Shown: positions 27,246 through 35,925, numbered from the stretch's first letter. The stretch is 64,000 bases of DNA from Chitinimonas koreensis (GCF_014353015.1 NZ_CP060704.1:1823001-1887000); one strand, 5' to 3'. A program made the numbers and translations. The notes: a model not told the origin generated them from the sequence alone.

Positions 27246-28349
27246 TCAGGCGCGCGCCAGCGCCTGTTCGACGAGGCGCGTCACCTGCTTGTCGATGCTG
27301 ATTCCCGAGGCTTCGAACATCCTGGGATACAGGCTGATCGAAGTGAACCCCGGCAGCGTGTTGACCTCGTTGATGAACAGTTCGCCCTGTTCGCCGAGGA
27401 AGAAATCGACGCGCGCCAGCCCGCGGCAACTCAGCGTCTGGAATGCCTCGACCGCCATCGCGCGGATGCGGCTGGCGGTCTCGGCCGTCAGTTGCGCCGG
27501 GACTTCGACCGTCGCGGGGCTGTTGTCGGCGTACTTGGTGTCGTAGTCGTAGAACGCATCCTGGGTCCCGGTCATGATCTCGCCGACCACCGACGCCACC
27601 GGCCCCTGGGCGGTCTCCAATACGCCGCATTCGAGTTCGCGGCCGACGATGCGCCGCTCGATCAGCACCTTCTCGCCGTGTTCGCGCGCGCCCGCCAGCG
27701 CCCGTGCGAACGACGCCTCGTCGTCCGCCGGCGCGGTGCCGATCGACGAGCCGAGCGATGCCGGCTTGACGTACAGCCGCGGTCCGAGGTCGCCGCTCAG
27801 GGCCTGCCAGGTGGGCGTCGGCTTGCCCGCGACGTGCAGGTGGTAGGGGACGACGGGCAGGCCGGCATCGCGCAGCAGACGCTTCGTCACCTCCTTGTCC
27901 ATCGTGAGGGCGCCGGCCAGCACGGTCGCGCCGACGTAGGGGACGCCGCAGGTCTCGAACAGCCCTTGCAGGCAGCCATCCTCGCCGAACGGCCCATGTA
28001 GGGCGGGGAAGGCGACGTCGATACGCGGCAGTCCGCCTGCATCGGGCGCGCCGTCGCGGGCGATCAGCTGGCCGGCGCCGCCGGGCGCCAGCGCGACCGC
28101 GCAGGCATTCGGGTCGACATCGCGATGGAACGTCTCCCCCGTCAAGGGCATGTGGCGCCAGGTGCCGGAGCGTTCGATCCCGATCGGCACGACCCGGTAG
28201 CCGGCGCTGCGCAGCGCCGCATGGATGGTCGCTGCCGACCGCAGCGAAACGGCGTGCTCCGCGGAGCGGCCGCCGAAGAACAGGCCCACCGTGATCGCTT
28301 GGTTGGTTTGGCCGTCGGGCGACGACGGCAGGATCTGAGTCGATTGCAT
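27246..28349 (-). CDS. ddl: D-alanine--D-alanine ligase, stand-alone copy
   Basis: ATP-grasp ligase joining two D-alanines for peptidoglycan. 367 residues from ATG 28349, preceded by GAGGAAATCAC. Motifs: GLFFGGRSAEHAVSLRSA at the N-terminus, the VAFPALHGPFGEDG loop, MDKEVTKRLL, KPASLGSSIG, the FYDYDTKY loop, and the C-terminal LARVDFFLGEQGELFINEVNTLPG with metal-binding acids. The FYDYDTKY segment favours D-Ala over D-lactate as second substrate, by analogy. It is away from the division/cell-wall cluster where ddlB usually lies, so it is probably a second, ddlA-type copy. No vanH or vanX homologue is adjacent. Confidence 0.93.
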   Translation of the reverse strand: MQSTQILPSSPDGQTNQAITVGLFFGGRSAEHAVSLRSAATIHAALRSAGYRVVPIGIERSGTWRHMPLTGETFHRDVDPNACAVALAPGGAGQLIARDGAPDAGGLPRIDVAFPALHGPFGEDGCLQGLFETCGVPYVGATVLAGALTMDKEVTKRLLRDAGLPVVPYHLHVAGKPTPTWQALSGDLGPRLYVKPASLGSSIGTAPADDEASFARALAGAREHGEKVLIERRIVGRELECGVLETAQGPVASVVGEIMTGTQDAFYDYDTKYADNSPATVEVPAQLTAETASRIRAMAVEAFQTLSCRGLARVDFFLGEQGELFINEVNTLPGFTSISLYPRMFEASGISIDKQVTRLVEQALARA

Positions 28350-28419
28350 GTGATTTCCTCGTTGGTCGATGGCCGCGTCGCGGGCCATTCCGTCTGATGC
28401 AGATATGCCCTATGCGGGT

Positions 28420-28815
28420 TCAGTCTTCCGGCGCATGGCAGACGACGCAGAGCTTGTTGCCGTCCGGATCGCGGAAATAGGTGCCGTAGTAATGCGGGTG
28501 ATATTCGGGCCGCAGGCCGGGCAGGCCTTCCGATGTGCCGCCGTGGGCCAGCGCGAGCCGGTGAGCCTCGTCGACCTGCGCGCGGCGCTCGGCCATGAAG
28601 GCGGCCATCTGCCCGTTGCCGGGCTGGTGCGGCTGCTGGTCGTAGGGCCGGCCGATCAGGAACAGCGGGCGCGGGCCGCCGGCCGTCTGCCAGCCGGCCC
28701 AGGGGCGGCTGCGGTCGCAGAAGCGCGGCTCGATGCCGAGGCAGTCCATCAGGGCGCTGTAGAACGCGAAGGCGCGGTCGAAGTCGGTGATGCCGATGAA
28801 GAGGTGCGAGAACAC
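28420..28815 (-). CDS. VOC-family (glyoxalase/bleomycin-resistance fold) protein
   Basis: 131 residues, two beta-alpha-beta-beta-beta modules: MFSHLFIGITDFDRAFAFYSALMDCLG and HPHYYGTYFRDPDGNKLCVVCH. The conserved metal-site pattern (H4, H near 115 and a Glu or Asp of FRDPDGN) is mostly present. Such proteins act as isomerases, dioxygenases or drug binders; the substrate is unknown. It reads in the same direction as ddl with 70 bases between. Confidence 0.88.
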   Translation of the reverse strand: MFSHLFIGITDFDRAFAFYSALMDCLGIEPRFCDRSRPWAGWQTAGGPRPLFLIGRPYDQQPHQPGNGQMAAFMAERRAQVDEAHRLALAHGGTSEGLPGLRPEYHPHYYGTYFRDPDGNKLCVVCHAPED

Positions 28816-28911
28816 GGGGTTGCCCGGGGTTTGGATGGCGGTTGCGCGTTCAATGTGGGTGGTGGCCGGGGTAGGTGGATTGCCTGTTCGCCCGACGTTT
28901 GCGGTGCTTGG

Positions 28912-29151
28912 CTAGAGCTTGTAGGCCGATGGGGCCAGCAGTTCCATGACGTCGCGATTCAGGGTGGATGCCAGGGTTGCGAGCACCATGAGCGAAGGAT
29001 TGACCACCGCGCGTTCGATTCGGCTCACATAGCTTCGGTCCAACCCGGCCTGCAGGCTGAGTTCTTCCTGAGACAGCCCGGCGTCGCGGCGCAGGCGCCT
29101 AAGGTTGTGCGAAATATCGCGTCGCAGCGTTTCGTAATCACGGCTTTCCAT
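28912..29151 (-). CDS. XRE-type regulator resembling R-M controller (C) proteins
   Basis: 79-residue single-domain HTH protein: LRRLRRDAGLSQEELSLQAGLDRSYVSRIERAVVNPSLMVLATLASTL. Size and the SYVSRIERAVVNPSLM recognition region resemble controller proteins of type II restriction-modification systems. A perfect 16-bp palindrome lies 57 bases upstream of the start (29208-29223), as expected for autoregulation. No restriction enzyme or methyltransferase gene is visible in the window, so it would be an orphan. It could equally be a plain XRE regulator of the accessory region. Confidence 0.85.
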   Translation of the reverse strand: MESRDYETLRRDISHNLRRLRRDAGLSQEELSLQAGLDRSYVSRIERAVVNPSLMVLATLASTLNRDVMELLAPSAYKL

Positions 29152-29207
29152 AGGTGCTAAGGCTGATACCTATGGGGCCATCAAACCACGGACAAAAATC
29201 CTCCTTG

Positions 29208-29223
29208 TGGGACTATAGTCCCA
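29208..29223 (-). promoter_or_regulatory. Perfect palindrome upstream of the XRE regulator
   Basis: TGGGACTATAGTCCCA. It contains GACTATAGTC, close to the GACT..AGTC C-box recognised by controller proteins. It lies between the divergent XRE gene and the small gene at 29364. Confidence 0.7.
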
Positions 29224-29363
29224 ATTTGTAATATATGATCCACGAAATAGGAATCAGGTAGGAGAAATGCGGCTTCCGGTGGTATCCGGCAAGCGGCGTT
29301 GGTAGTGGTGGGCGTGGATGGAGTTGGGCATGAACTGGCTGCACCGCTGCGACATGGCTCCAA

Positions 29364-29606
29364 ATGGCTGATCTCGATCCGCCCGGCTGCTTTCCATTGC
29401 AGATCGGCAAGCTGGCTGAGATCGCGTTCCTGCTGCGGCAGTACGCCTTGTTGATCGACCACTGCCACGAACCGGGACCGAGCGATCCGCTCGACTGCGG
29501 GGACTTGCTGATGCGTTTGGCCGGCCAGCTCGATGCGGTGATCGGCGAACTGCTCGATCCGTGCGCAGCCGGCCGGGCAGGGGAGGGCGCAAGGCTCGAC
29601 GGCTAG
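29364..29606 (+). CDS. Small hypothetical protein, 80 aa
   Basis: MADLDPPGCFPLQIGKLAEI start, then a helical body LRQYALLIDHCHEPG and LMRLAGQLDAVIGELLD. No strong RBS is seen and the start is uncertain. The helical pattern and spacing of LLxxLAGQLD resemble the 97-aa neighbour downstream, which suggests two members of one small accessory family. Function unknown. Confidence 0.5.
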   Translation: MADLDPPGCFPLQIGKLAEIAFLLRQYALLIDHCHEPGPSDPLDCGDLLMRLAGQLDAVIGELLDPCAAGRAGEGARLDG

Positions 29607-29711
29607 CGGAATGCCGCCGTAGGCGGCGAGCGCCGCTCTGGCTCCCGGACCTCATTGCAATAGCGGCCAGGTGGCCGATTCCAAACAATCACAACGACCA
29701 CGAGGAAAACC

Positions 29712-30005
29712 ATGCAAGCCGATCAGCCGTCGTTCTACACGCCCGAATCCCTGTTCACGCCCTCGTCCGCCGCGCCGCCCGGCATCCCCTACGACGCGCT
29801 GGTCTGCGCCCTCGACCGCGCGCGGGCGGTGCTGACACTGCTGTCGCAGCAATTCGACGGTGGCAGCTGCGACCGCCTCGGCGACGAAATCCTCGCGTTG
29901 GTGGTGGATGATGCGATGGGCAATGTGAAGCTGGCGCGGAAGATGGTGGAGTTTGCCGAGGAGGAGTTGCGGCTGAGTCGTATGGTGCGGGGCGATCGCT
30001 CGTGA
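29712..30005 (+). CDS. Small hypothetical protein, 97 aa (DUF-type, duplicated in the region)
   Basis: Starts behind ACGAGGAAAACC. Pro/Ser-rich N-terminus (FYTPESLFTPSSAAPPGIPY) then a helical body with ALDRARAVLTLLSQQFD and VVDDAMGNVKLARKMVEFAEEEL. A decayed copy of the same gene is recognisable at 34185-34400, so the AT-rich segment between is bounded by two homologous stretches. Function unknown; the length and composition are those of small proteins that are common next to mobile segments. Confidence 0.65.
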   Translation: MQADQPSFYTPESLFTPSSAAPPGIPYDALVCALDRARAVLTLLSQQFDGGSCDRLGDEILALVVDDAMGNVKLARKMVEFAEEELRLSRMVRGDRS

Positions 30006-30227
30006 GCTGCTACCAAATGGAGAGGGTTTGTTACGTGCTGTGTAACCTATTCGTAGTGCCGATTGATTGCGTGCAAGCTATCCAATCTGCCTATATTTAA
30101 TGTGGACTCTGGCTTGGCCACAGATGGTTGGCAGTGAACAGTGTCGAGTTTGTTATGCGGTAGTTGGCATTATCATGCTGCACTGAGTGCAGTCCAATTT
30201 ACGCTAGGCACTTCGAAGGATCATTTA

Positions 30228-30875
30228 ATGGCTGAACTAGAAAAGGATGAGAATCAACAGCCCGGCAATTCAATTGCTGTTGGTGTTGGTGTTGTAGTCA
30301 ACAACTCATCGGATCAAAACGAGGAACACCCAGATGTTTCCGCACTTAAGGCACTATTTAAGACAACACTTGAAACCAGAAATTTCGAAATCTCAATGTT
30401 GGTTCAACGAAACAACTTTTTCATGATATTTCAAGGTGTGCTTTTTGCTGGGCTAATTCAGTCGTCACACCAAAAGCCTATTGTTAGCTTTATGGTTTGC
30501 CTCGCTGGATTCTTGGTTTCATTTTTTCAAATTAAAATGGCCGCCGGAGCTAAATTCTGGCAAGAATATTGGGAGCAAGCTCTCCATAAAATTGAGGGCG
30601 AGTTGCTCCGGAGTATGGATGCCCGAAAGAGTGGGCGTCGTTATAAATTCCAACTCTTCCATGATGAGATACATATCTATGAAAAGATGGTTCGCGATAG
30701 GCTAAAATGCAATGGAGACGGTTTCATTAATAGACTTATTATGAGCCGCTACTCGGTTAGCAGGGTTCCAATATATGTTGCAATTGTGCTTGCAGCTATT
30801 TGGTTCACTCTTGTCCTGTGTACGTTGCGCGCATATCCACCACTTGCCATTCCTTCATTTATTGTTGGCTTCTAA
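30228..30875 (+). CDS. Two-helix membrane protein, RipA-like family
   Basis: 215 residues; start chosen at ATG 30228 because AAGGA lies 8 bases before it. N-terminal tail MAELEKDENQQPGNS is soluble, then LKALFKTTLETRNFEISMLVQRNNFFMIFQGVLFAGLI and a second hydrophobic stretch FMVCLAGFLVSFFQIKMAAGAKFWQEYWE; a further helix is near the C-terminus (VPIYVAIVLAAIWFTLVL). The RNFEI..RNNFF..FQ / FWQEYWE pattern matches small membrane proteins annotated as RipA-type. Function not established. The gene is clearly AT-richer than the core genome and is probably acquired. Confidence 0.6.
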   Translation: MAELEKDENQQPGNSIAVGVGVVVNNSSDQNEEHPDVSALKALFKTTLETRNFEISMLVQRNNFFMIFQGVLFAGLIQSSHQKPIVSFMVCLAGFLVSFFQIKMAAGAKFWQEYWEQALHKIEGELLRSMDARKSGRRYKFQLFHDEIHIYEKMVRDRLKCNGDGFINRLIMSRYSVSRVPIYVAIVLAAIWFTLVLCTLRAYPPLAIPSFIVGF

Positions 30876-30925
30876 ATTTTGGCTAACTTTTCGGTCAATG
30901 TTAGCCCTATTTGGACGAAGTAGAG

Positions 30926-31090
30926 ATGAACCAAGCCGAAGCCCACTACTCGGACGCCTTGGTTGGGGAAGGTCACTATGAAGAGCATGAAGATTTCTAT
31001 CTATGTGTTGCTCAAGAGGCGGGATTCAATGGGTGGGAGCTGGATCGCCTTCTCTTTAATTTTCGGACGGAAGTTGAAAAAGGCGCTTAG
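30926..31090 (+). CDS. Short acidic open frame, 54 aa
   Basis: ATG at 30926 opens MNQAEAHYSDALVGEGHYEE and ends RLLFNFRTEVEKGA. The FYLCVAQEAGFNGWELDRLLFNF segment looks like a real helical domain end. I think this is either a small protein or the tail of a lost larger one; there is no good RBS. The DNA up to 31189 shows nothing else. Confidence 0.4.
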   Translation: MNQAEAHYSDALVGEGHYEEHEDFYLCVAQEAGFNGWELDRLLFNFRTEVEKGA

Positions 31091-31189
31091 CCTAACCCCA
31101 TCCACCGATAGGGCTCGCTGTGGTAAGCCGGTTCACGCCTCTCATGTAAAAATTCTCATGGACACCCTCTCACCTAAAAAGAATAGCTC

Positions 31190-32452
31190 ATGGACATTTA
31201 TGATTTCTTATGGCTGATTCCAGTCGTGATACTTGCGCTTGTAGTGATGATGCTCCTGCGTAGGCGCAGTAAGCTTGGGCAGCAAGTGGCGGACGTTGTG
31301 CCGACTACACTAGCACCGGTTGCTATTTCGTCAAAAGCCGCAACTGAACAATTAGCGCGTCCGAATGCAATCGTCATCGGAACAAGTCCAAGAGAGCCAA
31401 TGGTAACTATCAAACATATCGTCTCTCCTAATGAATTCGGGTCGGTGAAGCCGTTAGATGCACGTAGTAAGGTAGTTATCGATCGCCTTAGCCCCATGTT
31501 GCAAGCTGCGCCATCCTTGTTGGTGGCTCAACAAGCCTCTGGCAAGCAACTCATGGAAGTTGTCGTCAATGGCAATCTGGTCGTGGCCGCTGACGGTAAT
31601 GGGCTCCGTGCCTTCGTCGTGGGACCCACTGGCATCAAGGAGCAGGCTCGACTGTTCGACGTGAACAACCTTCAAAGCATGATCAATGCCGCCGCAATCT
31701 GGCAGATAGCCTCTGTATTGGTTGCCCAAAAGCATTTAGCGGATATCAGCAGCAAGCTGGAAGAAATCAAGAAAGGTGTGACTGCAATATCAAAGTTCCT
31801 GGACAACCAACGAAAGGCTCGCATTAGCAGCACTTATGAATACCTCGGTCAGGTCTACGCGGTCCTACAGCGTGGTGAACTTTCGGAAGCGACCAGGCAT
31901 CAGCTGGAATCTTGCGAGCGCGATCTGATTGAGATTCAGGAACACCTTTTAGCAGAGTATCGGCAAAAAGCTGACGCAAAGGTTGAAGACAGTAAATGGG
32001 GTACACAGGAAATTTGTAGAGGTATTGGAATGAAACTGAACGAACTTGATCTGCTTGCACAGGACATTGCGGTTTGTTTAAAGACACGGATCGCGGCTTG
32101 GCACGTTCTGACACTTTTCCCCGGAAGCCTGCATCTGAAGACGGCTCGTAAAGAGAGTATCCAAAAATCAATTCTGGCGTTTGTCAGGCTTGGTCCGTAC
32201 GGCCGAGATAAAATCCAAACAGAAATCTCTTCTATTGATTCAATTTGGAATAGAAGAGAGACGCTCAAATCACGCAAAAGATCCCTTGAGGACAAGAATA
32301 CCACCACAGCTCAGAATTTATCGGACCTTTCCAAGCAGGGATTGGAACGGATTCGGAAGAGTGAACATGTAATGCTTGAGGCAAGTCATTCCATTCATTT
32401 GCTGCTGCAGATCGAAGATGGCGTGGTCATCGGTGCCGGGCAGAGAGCGTAA
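31190..32452 (+). CDS. Membrane-anchored helical protein, 420 aa, unknown
   Basis: One N-terminal membrane helix (FLWLIPVVILALVVMMLLRRR) followed by about 390 cytoplasmic residues. Residues 85-170 hold a compact domain with VVVNGNLVVAADGNGLRAFVVG; the rest is long helices with Lys/Glu-rich heptads (ISSKLEEIKKGVTAISKFLDNQRKAR and SRKRSLEDKN regions). I recognise no enzyme motif. Low GC content and its place beside the RipA-like gene suggest acquisition as a unit. Start follows a weak AAAGAATAG site. Confidence 0.65.
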   Translation: MDIYDFLWLIPVVILALVVMMLLRRRSKLGQQVADVVPTTLAPVAISSKAATEQLARPNAIVIGTSPREPMVTIKHIVSPNEFGSVKPLDARSKVVIDRLSPMLQAAPSLLVAQQASGKQLMEVVVNGNLVVAADGNGLRAFVVGPTGIKEQARLFDVNNLQSMINAAAIWQIASVLVAQKHLADISSKLEEIKKGVTAISKFLDNQRKARISSTYEYLGQVYAVLQRGELSEATRHQLESCERDLIEIQEHLLAEYRQKADAKVEDSKWGTQEICRGIGMKLNELDLLAQDIAVCLKTRIAAWHVLTLFPGSLHLKTARKESIQKSILAFVRLGPYGRDKIQTEISSIDSIWNRRETLKSRKRSLEDKNTTTAQNLSDLSKQGLERIRKSEHVMLEASHSIHLLLQIEDGVVIGAGQRA

Positions 32453-32454
32453 AA

Positions 32455-32560
32455 ACTAGGTAGGATAGGCACGTTTCATATGCCCACGCGATAATTGTTC
32501 CAATTTACAGCCGGGTAGGGTGGGCACGTTTTATGTGCCCACGCGGTATCAGCCGCATTC
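32455..32560. repeat. GGGCACGTTT..GTGCCCACGCG repeats
   Basis: Two copies of a hairpin unit, GGCACGTTTCATATGCCC and GGGCACGTTTTATGTGCCC, each followed by ACGCGRT, about 60 bases apart. Downstream of the 420-aa gene. Confidence 0.7.
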
Positions 32561-32576
32561 AAATCTGCAACCGGTT

Positions 32577-33254
32577 TCAGGGTATCGCAACTTGCCTAAG
32601 TAATTTCCAATGCCCCTCGGAAACGACTTCGACGGTGCCATCCATCACCTTAATAGCCGTCTGATCGTCAATTGCATAGGACGGCACAGATATCGTGGCA
32701 GCCAGCTTCTCCAGATTAGCCATGGAATTGTCTGGAAACCCTTCATAATCCAGATGCGGCAAAATGGCAAAATCGAGTAACCCCAACGATTTATCGCTAT
32801 CGGCCGGCAGCGTATGGCCACCGTAGGTCGTGCCGAAGCGGGTCATGATCATGCTCCCCGCGCTGAGCCCCACATAGACCGTCTTTTGCAATAGCGACGG
32901 CAGCAGGTCTGCCAGTCCGGATTGCCGCATCCAGTAGCTCAGGTATTGGCAATCGCCGCCGCCGACCAGCAGGGCATCGGTCTCCTGCAGCATGGGCATC
33001 CAGAGTTCCTGCTTGATGCTGGGCAGCGCGGTGAGCTCCAGCAGGCCCAGGGACTTCCACCCCAATTCGCAGAACGGATCGCCCAGCGATCCATTGATCA
33101 CCCTTCTTGCGATATCGCCGCCATTGGGCAAGGCATAGATGGCCGTCGGGATAAAAAGGGCGCTCGCCTCGGCGATCGGCTTGCCCAGGAGGTCGACCAG
33201 CGCATTACGAATACTCGCGTTGCTGATGCCGGCGGAGGTGAGGAGCAGTTTCAT
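32577..33254 (-). CDS. Peptidase S51 / dipeptidase E-like protein
   Basis: 225 residues with the class I glutamine-amidotransferase-like fold of aspartyl dipeptidase (PepE). The N-terminus MKLLLTSAGISNASIRNAL is typical. The nucleophile is the serine of VYVGLSAGSMIMT, LLVGGGDCQYLSYW forms the oxyanion side, and ILPHLDYEGFPDN carries the catalytic histidine. PepE-type enzymes cut Asp-Xaa dipeptides; some relatives process other small peptides. It is the only gene on the - strand in this part of the island and has GC content nearer the core. Confidence 0.85.
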   Translation of the reverse strand: MKLLLTSAGISNASIRNALVDLLGKPIAEASALFIPTAIYALPNGGDIARRVINGSLGDPFCELGWKSLGLLELTALPSIKQELWMPMLQETDALLVGGGDCQYLSYWMRQSGLADLLPSLLQKTVYVGLSAGSMIMTRFGTTYGGHTLPADSDKSLGLLDFAILPHLDYEGFPDNSMANLEKLAATISVPSYAIDDQTAIKVMDGTVEVVSEGHWKLLRQVAIP

Positions 33255-33596
33255 GCTTTTCCCGCATCGTTGATGGTCACTACAAGATAAGCCAAGGTTC
33301 CGCATGCTGCATGCGTAGCGCCCTCGCTTGGAGGCTTGTAGCCAAGGCATGGCATGGCGAAGCGTGGAGCGCGCCTTGATTTCTTCCACGCGCTGCAGAA
33401 AAGGCCGGCCGCAGTCGACTTCAGCGACCGTTCGTGCGGGTATTATGCGCATGGCGTTCCTACTGCCTATACTCGACGCGCTTTCACAACGTACACAAAT
33501 GAGTTCGCGTGAATAGAACCCCGATGGCTCTCCGCATGTTGACTAAGCTGGCGCGAACGGTCGCGCAGGCCGATTAGCCCCTAATCAGGACGCTGG
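33255..33596. other. Intergenic region without a gene
   Basis: 342 bases. On the - strand at about 33340-33452 a short frame MRIIPARTVAEVD..RPF resembles the beginning of an acetyltransferase but breaks at once, so it may be debris. Otherwise nothing is seen. Confidence 0.4.
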
Positions 33597-34118
33597 ATGG
33601 ATATTCCGATGACTCGCACACAAATGATCGTCATGGTAATTGGGGCACTAGCTGCATTCTCATTGGCAACCTCTACCACGGTGTACGTCGCCATGACGAT
33701 CATGGAGAGCAGCGACATCCTTGGTGTCATCCTGGGGCTCGTGCTTGGCCCGATAGTCGGGGCCGTGGCTGCGTTTCTCCTGGGAATTGGAATTCGAAGC
33801 TGGTTCGCGCGATTGGATGGAAACGAAAATGCGCCAACGGGCGTTTCAACTTATGGCGTCGGTCAAATAGCCTTCGCTGTATTGGGTTCTGCATTGTGGT
33901 TCTACTTCCGAACCAAAGCCTATTTGGCAGGGCCGAGCGATGACGCACCATTCTTTCGGAGTTGGGATACGCAGTTGCTAATCTACATAACGTTTTGGTT
34001 GCCCTTGGTCGTATTGTGTACCGGCTTGTTAGTCGCTCTGCAATTCGAATGGACCATGTTTTATCGTCAGCGAAAGAATAGAGCCGCTGGCGAAGTACGT
34101 GGGACGAAAATGCCGTAG
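33597..34118 (+). CDS. Four-helix membrane protein, unknown
   Basis: 173 residues, starting at 33597 or the in-frame ATG at 33609. Hydrophobic segments: MIVMVIGALAAFSLATSTTV, ILGVILGLVLGPIVGAVAAF, VGQIAFAVLGSALWFYF and LLIYITFWLPLVVLCTGLL. The C-terminus is basic (YRQRKNRAAGEVRGTK) and probably cytoplasmic. No known family. Intermediate GC. Confidence 0.6.
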   Translation: MDIPMTRTQMIVMVIGALAAFSLATSTTVYVAMTIMESSDILGVILGLVLGPIVGAVAAFLLGIGIRSWFARLDGNENAPTGVSTYGVGQIAFAVLGSALWFYFRTKAYLAGPSDDAPFFRSWDTQLLIYITFWLPLVVLCTGLLVALQFEWTMFYRQRKNRAAGEVRGTKMP

Positions 34119-34184
34119 GGCTAGGTATTCAGAATTCATCTCACGTGGCTAGCATGAATTCAGAATGCATCGTGGCAACGAAGA

Positions 34185-34410
34185 TTTCCGCTTGCTCGAC
34201 CATTTCCGGCGTACCCGTACCTGTCCGGAATCCCTTTCGATACGCTGGTCTGCGCGGTCGACGCACGCGGGTGGTGCCGACGCTGCTGATACAGTAGTTC
34301 GATGCTGGCAGTGCCTACCGGCTCGACGAAGAAATCCTTGCACTAGTGGTGAGCGATGCCGTAGGCAATGTGATGCTGGGGGAGGGCGGCCGAGTTTGCT
34401 GAAGTGGCGT
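34185..34410 (+). pseudogene. Decayed copy of the 97-aa gene at 29712
   Basis: Nucleotide similarity to 29740-29960 is plain: GATACGCTGGTCTGCGCGGTCGAC here against GACGCGCTGGTCTGCGCCCT there, then CGACGAAGAAATCCTTGCACT against CGACGAAATCCTCGCG, and GTAGGCAATGTGATGCTG against GGGCAATGTGAAGCTG. The frame is broken by several small changes and in-frame stops. It marks the right side of the AT-rich block. Confidence 0.75.
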
Positions 34411-34989
34411 AAGGCAGCTGAGCCATATTGATGTAGGGTAATAACACGCAACTTGCGAACTGATGTTCGACGGCAAGCTGCCGTCGAGCTGCAGTCGGTG
34501 CCCATCGGTAGCGCGCCGTGGCCTGCACCGTTACACCGATACTATGTTCGATCGTATCGATCGCGATCCACCGGTGGTAAGTGCCGGCATTCTTGGGCAA
34601 GGCTTCCTGCGGACCGAGTTACCTTCTCTGTTGACTGCGTAACCTTCTGGTATTGCACATGTAACGATCAAGCTTCCTATACTTGATAAGTATTTCTGGA
34701 TTGGCTGTCGATAGCGGCGGAACGCCGTTTCTGATTCGTTATGCGGCAACTGAGATTGCTATACGAAAAATAGTGTGGCGTGGTCGAAATCAGATCATGC
34801 TTAGCCTTGCCGGGACGGAAGTGCAATCGACCTGTCTCGATCTGGAGATTATTGCTGCTGCCTTGTCGGGTACGGAATGAATGCGTAGTTAGCTGGTCGC
34901 TCATTTTCCTGTCGCCAAGACCATTGCTGTGCCAGTGGAATTATAGGGTCTTGTGCACATCTCATTCAGTCAGAAATAGGAGTTTTGCG
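34411..34989. other. Long non-coding stretch
   Basis: 579 bases, mixed GC. Several short open frames occur but none has an RBS or recognisable product. The last 80 bases are the leader of the secreted protein at 34990 (AGGAG at 34979-34983). Confidence 0.45.
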
Positions 34990-35763
34990 ATGTTTGCAAA
35001 AAATGCATATGTGGCAGTCATATCCGTGGCGATCTCTGTTCACGCTGCACCTATGCCTGTAGCCGACGGAGATATTTCAAAGAAAGTGGGTGACTTGGTT
35101 TCAAAGTCCCCGTGCTCAAAATACATGTGGAAAAACAGGGGCAAGGCACCTATTGGCTACGTCAAGGGCGTGGCATTGACGTATGCGAAGTCATATTGCG
35201 AGCTAAAGAAGAAAGAAGATACGGCCGTGGCTGTGTTTGGACAGGAATTGCAAGGCGATAATAAAGATGCACTGGCTTGGTATGGCCTGAATGGACAGTC
35301 TAGCAACGATAGGCAGCGATTAACTTATACGTTGGCTCTAGGTCTTGGAATGCGAGAGAGCTCCGGCAACACGACAGAAGGCAGAGATACAACGGTTGCC
35401 CATCCAACCGCAAGCAACGCAGAGGCCGGTTTGTTCCAAACTAGCTATGACTCATTTAATGTTTCACCTTGGCTGAAAAGATTGTCGGATCAATATCGGG
35501 AAAACGAAAGTGCATGTCTTCTGGATGTTTTCAAAGAAGGGGTGAAAATAAAGAATAAGGAAATTATTGGATCGGGTCCCGGTGCAGACTATCAGAGATT
35601 TACGAAGGCATGCCCTGCATTTGCAACTGAATATGTGATGATCATGCTGCGAGTGAATCGAAAGCATTTTGGCCCTATAAATCAAAAGAAGGCGGAGGTT
35701 GTTCAGTCATGCAATGCAATGCTCAAGGAAATTGAGCAAGTTGCAGATGTCGGATGCCCATGA
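34990..35763 (+). CDS. Secreted lysozyme-like / transglycosylase-like protein
   Basis: 257 residues, start fixed by AGGAG. MFAKNAYVAVISVAISVHAAP is a cleavable signal peptide. Four or more cysteines (SPCSKY, SYCELK, SACLLD, KACPAF, VQSCNA, VGCP) suggest disulfides in the periplasm or outside. The core LGLGMRESSGNTTEGRD..ASNAEAGLFQTSYDSF resembles the catalytic Glu and the AGLFQ substrate loop of lysozyme-fold enzymes, so E of RESSG is the likely catalytic acid. It may cut peptidoglycan, as a remodelling enzyme or a toxin. No immunity protein is certain; the next gene (35926) is a candidate. Confidence 0.65.
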   Translation: MFAKNAYVAVISVAISVHAAPMPVADGDISKKVGDLVSKSPCSKYMWKNRGKAPIGYVKGVALTYAKSYCELKKKEDTAVAVFGQELQGDNKDALAWYGLNGQSSNDRQRLTYTLALGLGMRESSGNTTEGRDTTVAHPTASNAEAGLFQTSYDSFNVSPWLKRLSDQYRENESACLLDVFKEGVKIKNKEIIGSGPGADYQRFTKACPAFATEYVMIMLRVNRKHFGPINQKKAEVVQSCNAMLKEIEQVADVGCP

Positions 35764-35925
35764 CAAGTCGACCATTACAGTGGGGGGGATGTCCTGGATG
35801 CCAGCACGTCTTTCCCATCGATATTCCCGTGGCGGCATGGAAGAGATAAATCGGCGAGCGATGGGTAATGGGTGAGTGGTTTTAGCCATGCCCCTGGGGT
35901 TTGATTGTCTACGGAGGTGAAGTGA

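Noticed and set aside
27246..28349. Vancomycin-resistance ligase
   Set aside because: The sequence has D-Ala-D-Ala ligase features and no vanH, vanX or vanRS neighbours.
30963..31217. 84-codon open frame
   Set aside because: Overlaps a better acidic frame at 30926 and has no RBS or plausible composition.
34411..34989. Small genes in the long gap
   Set aside because: Only short frames without ribosome sites or recognisable products.
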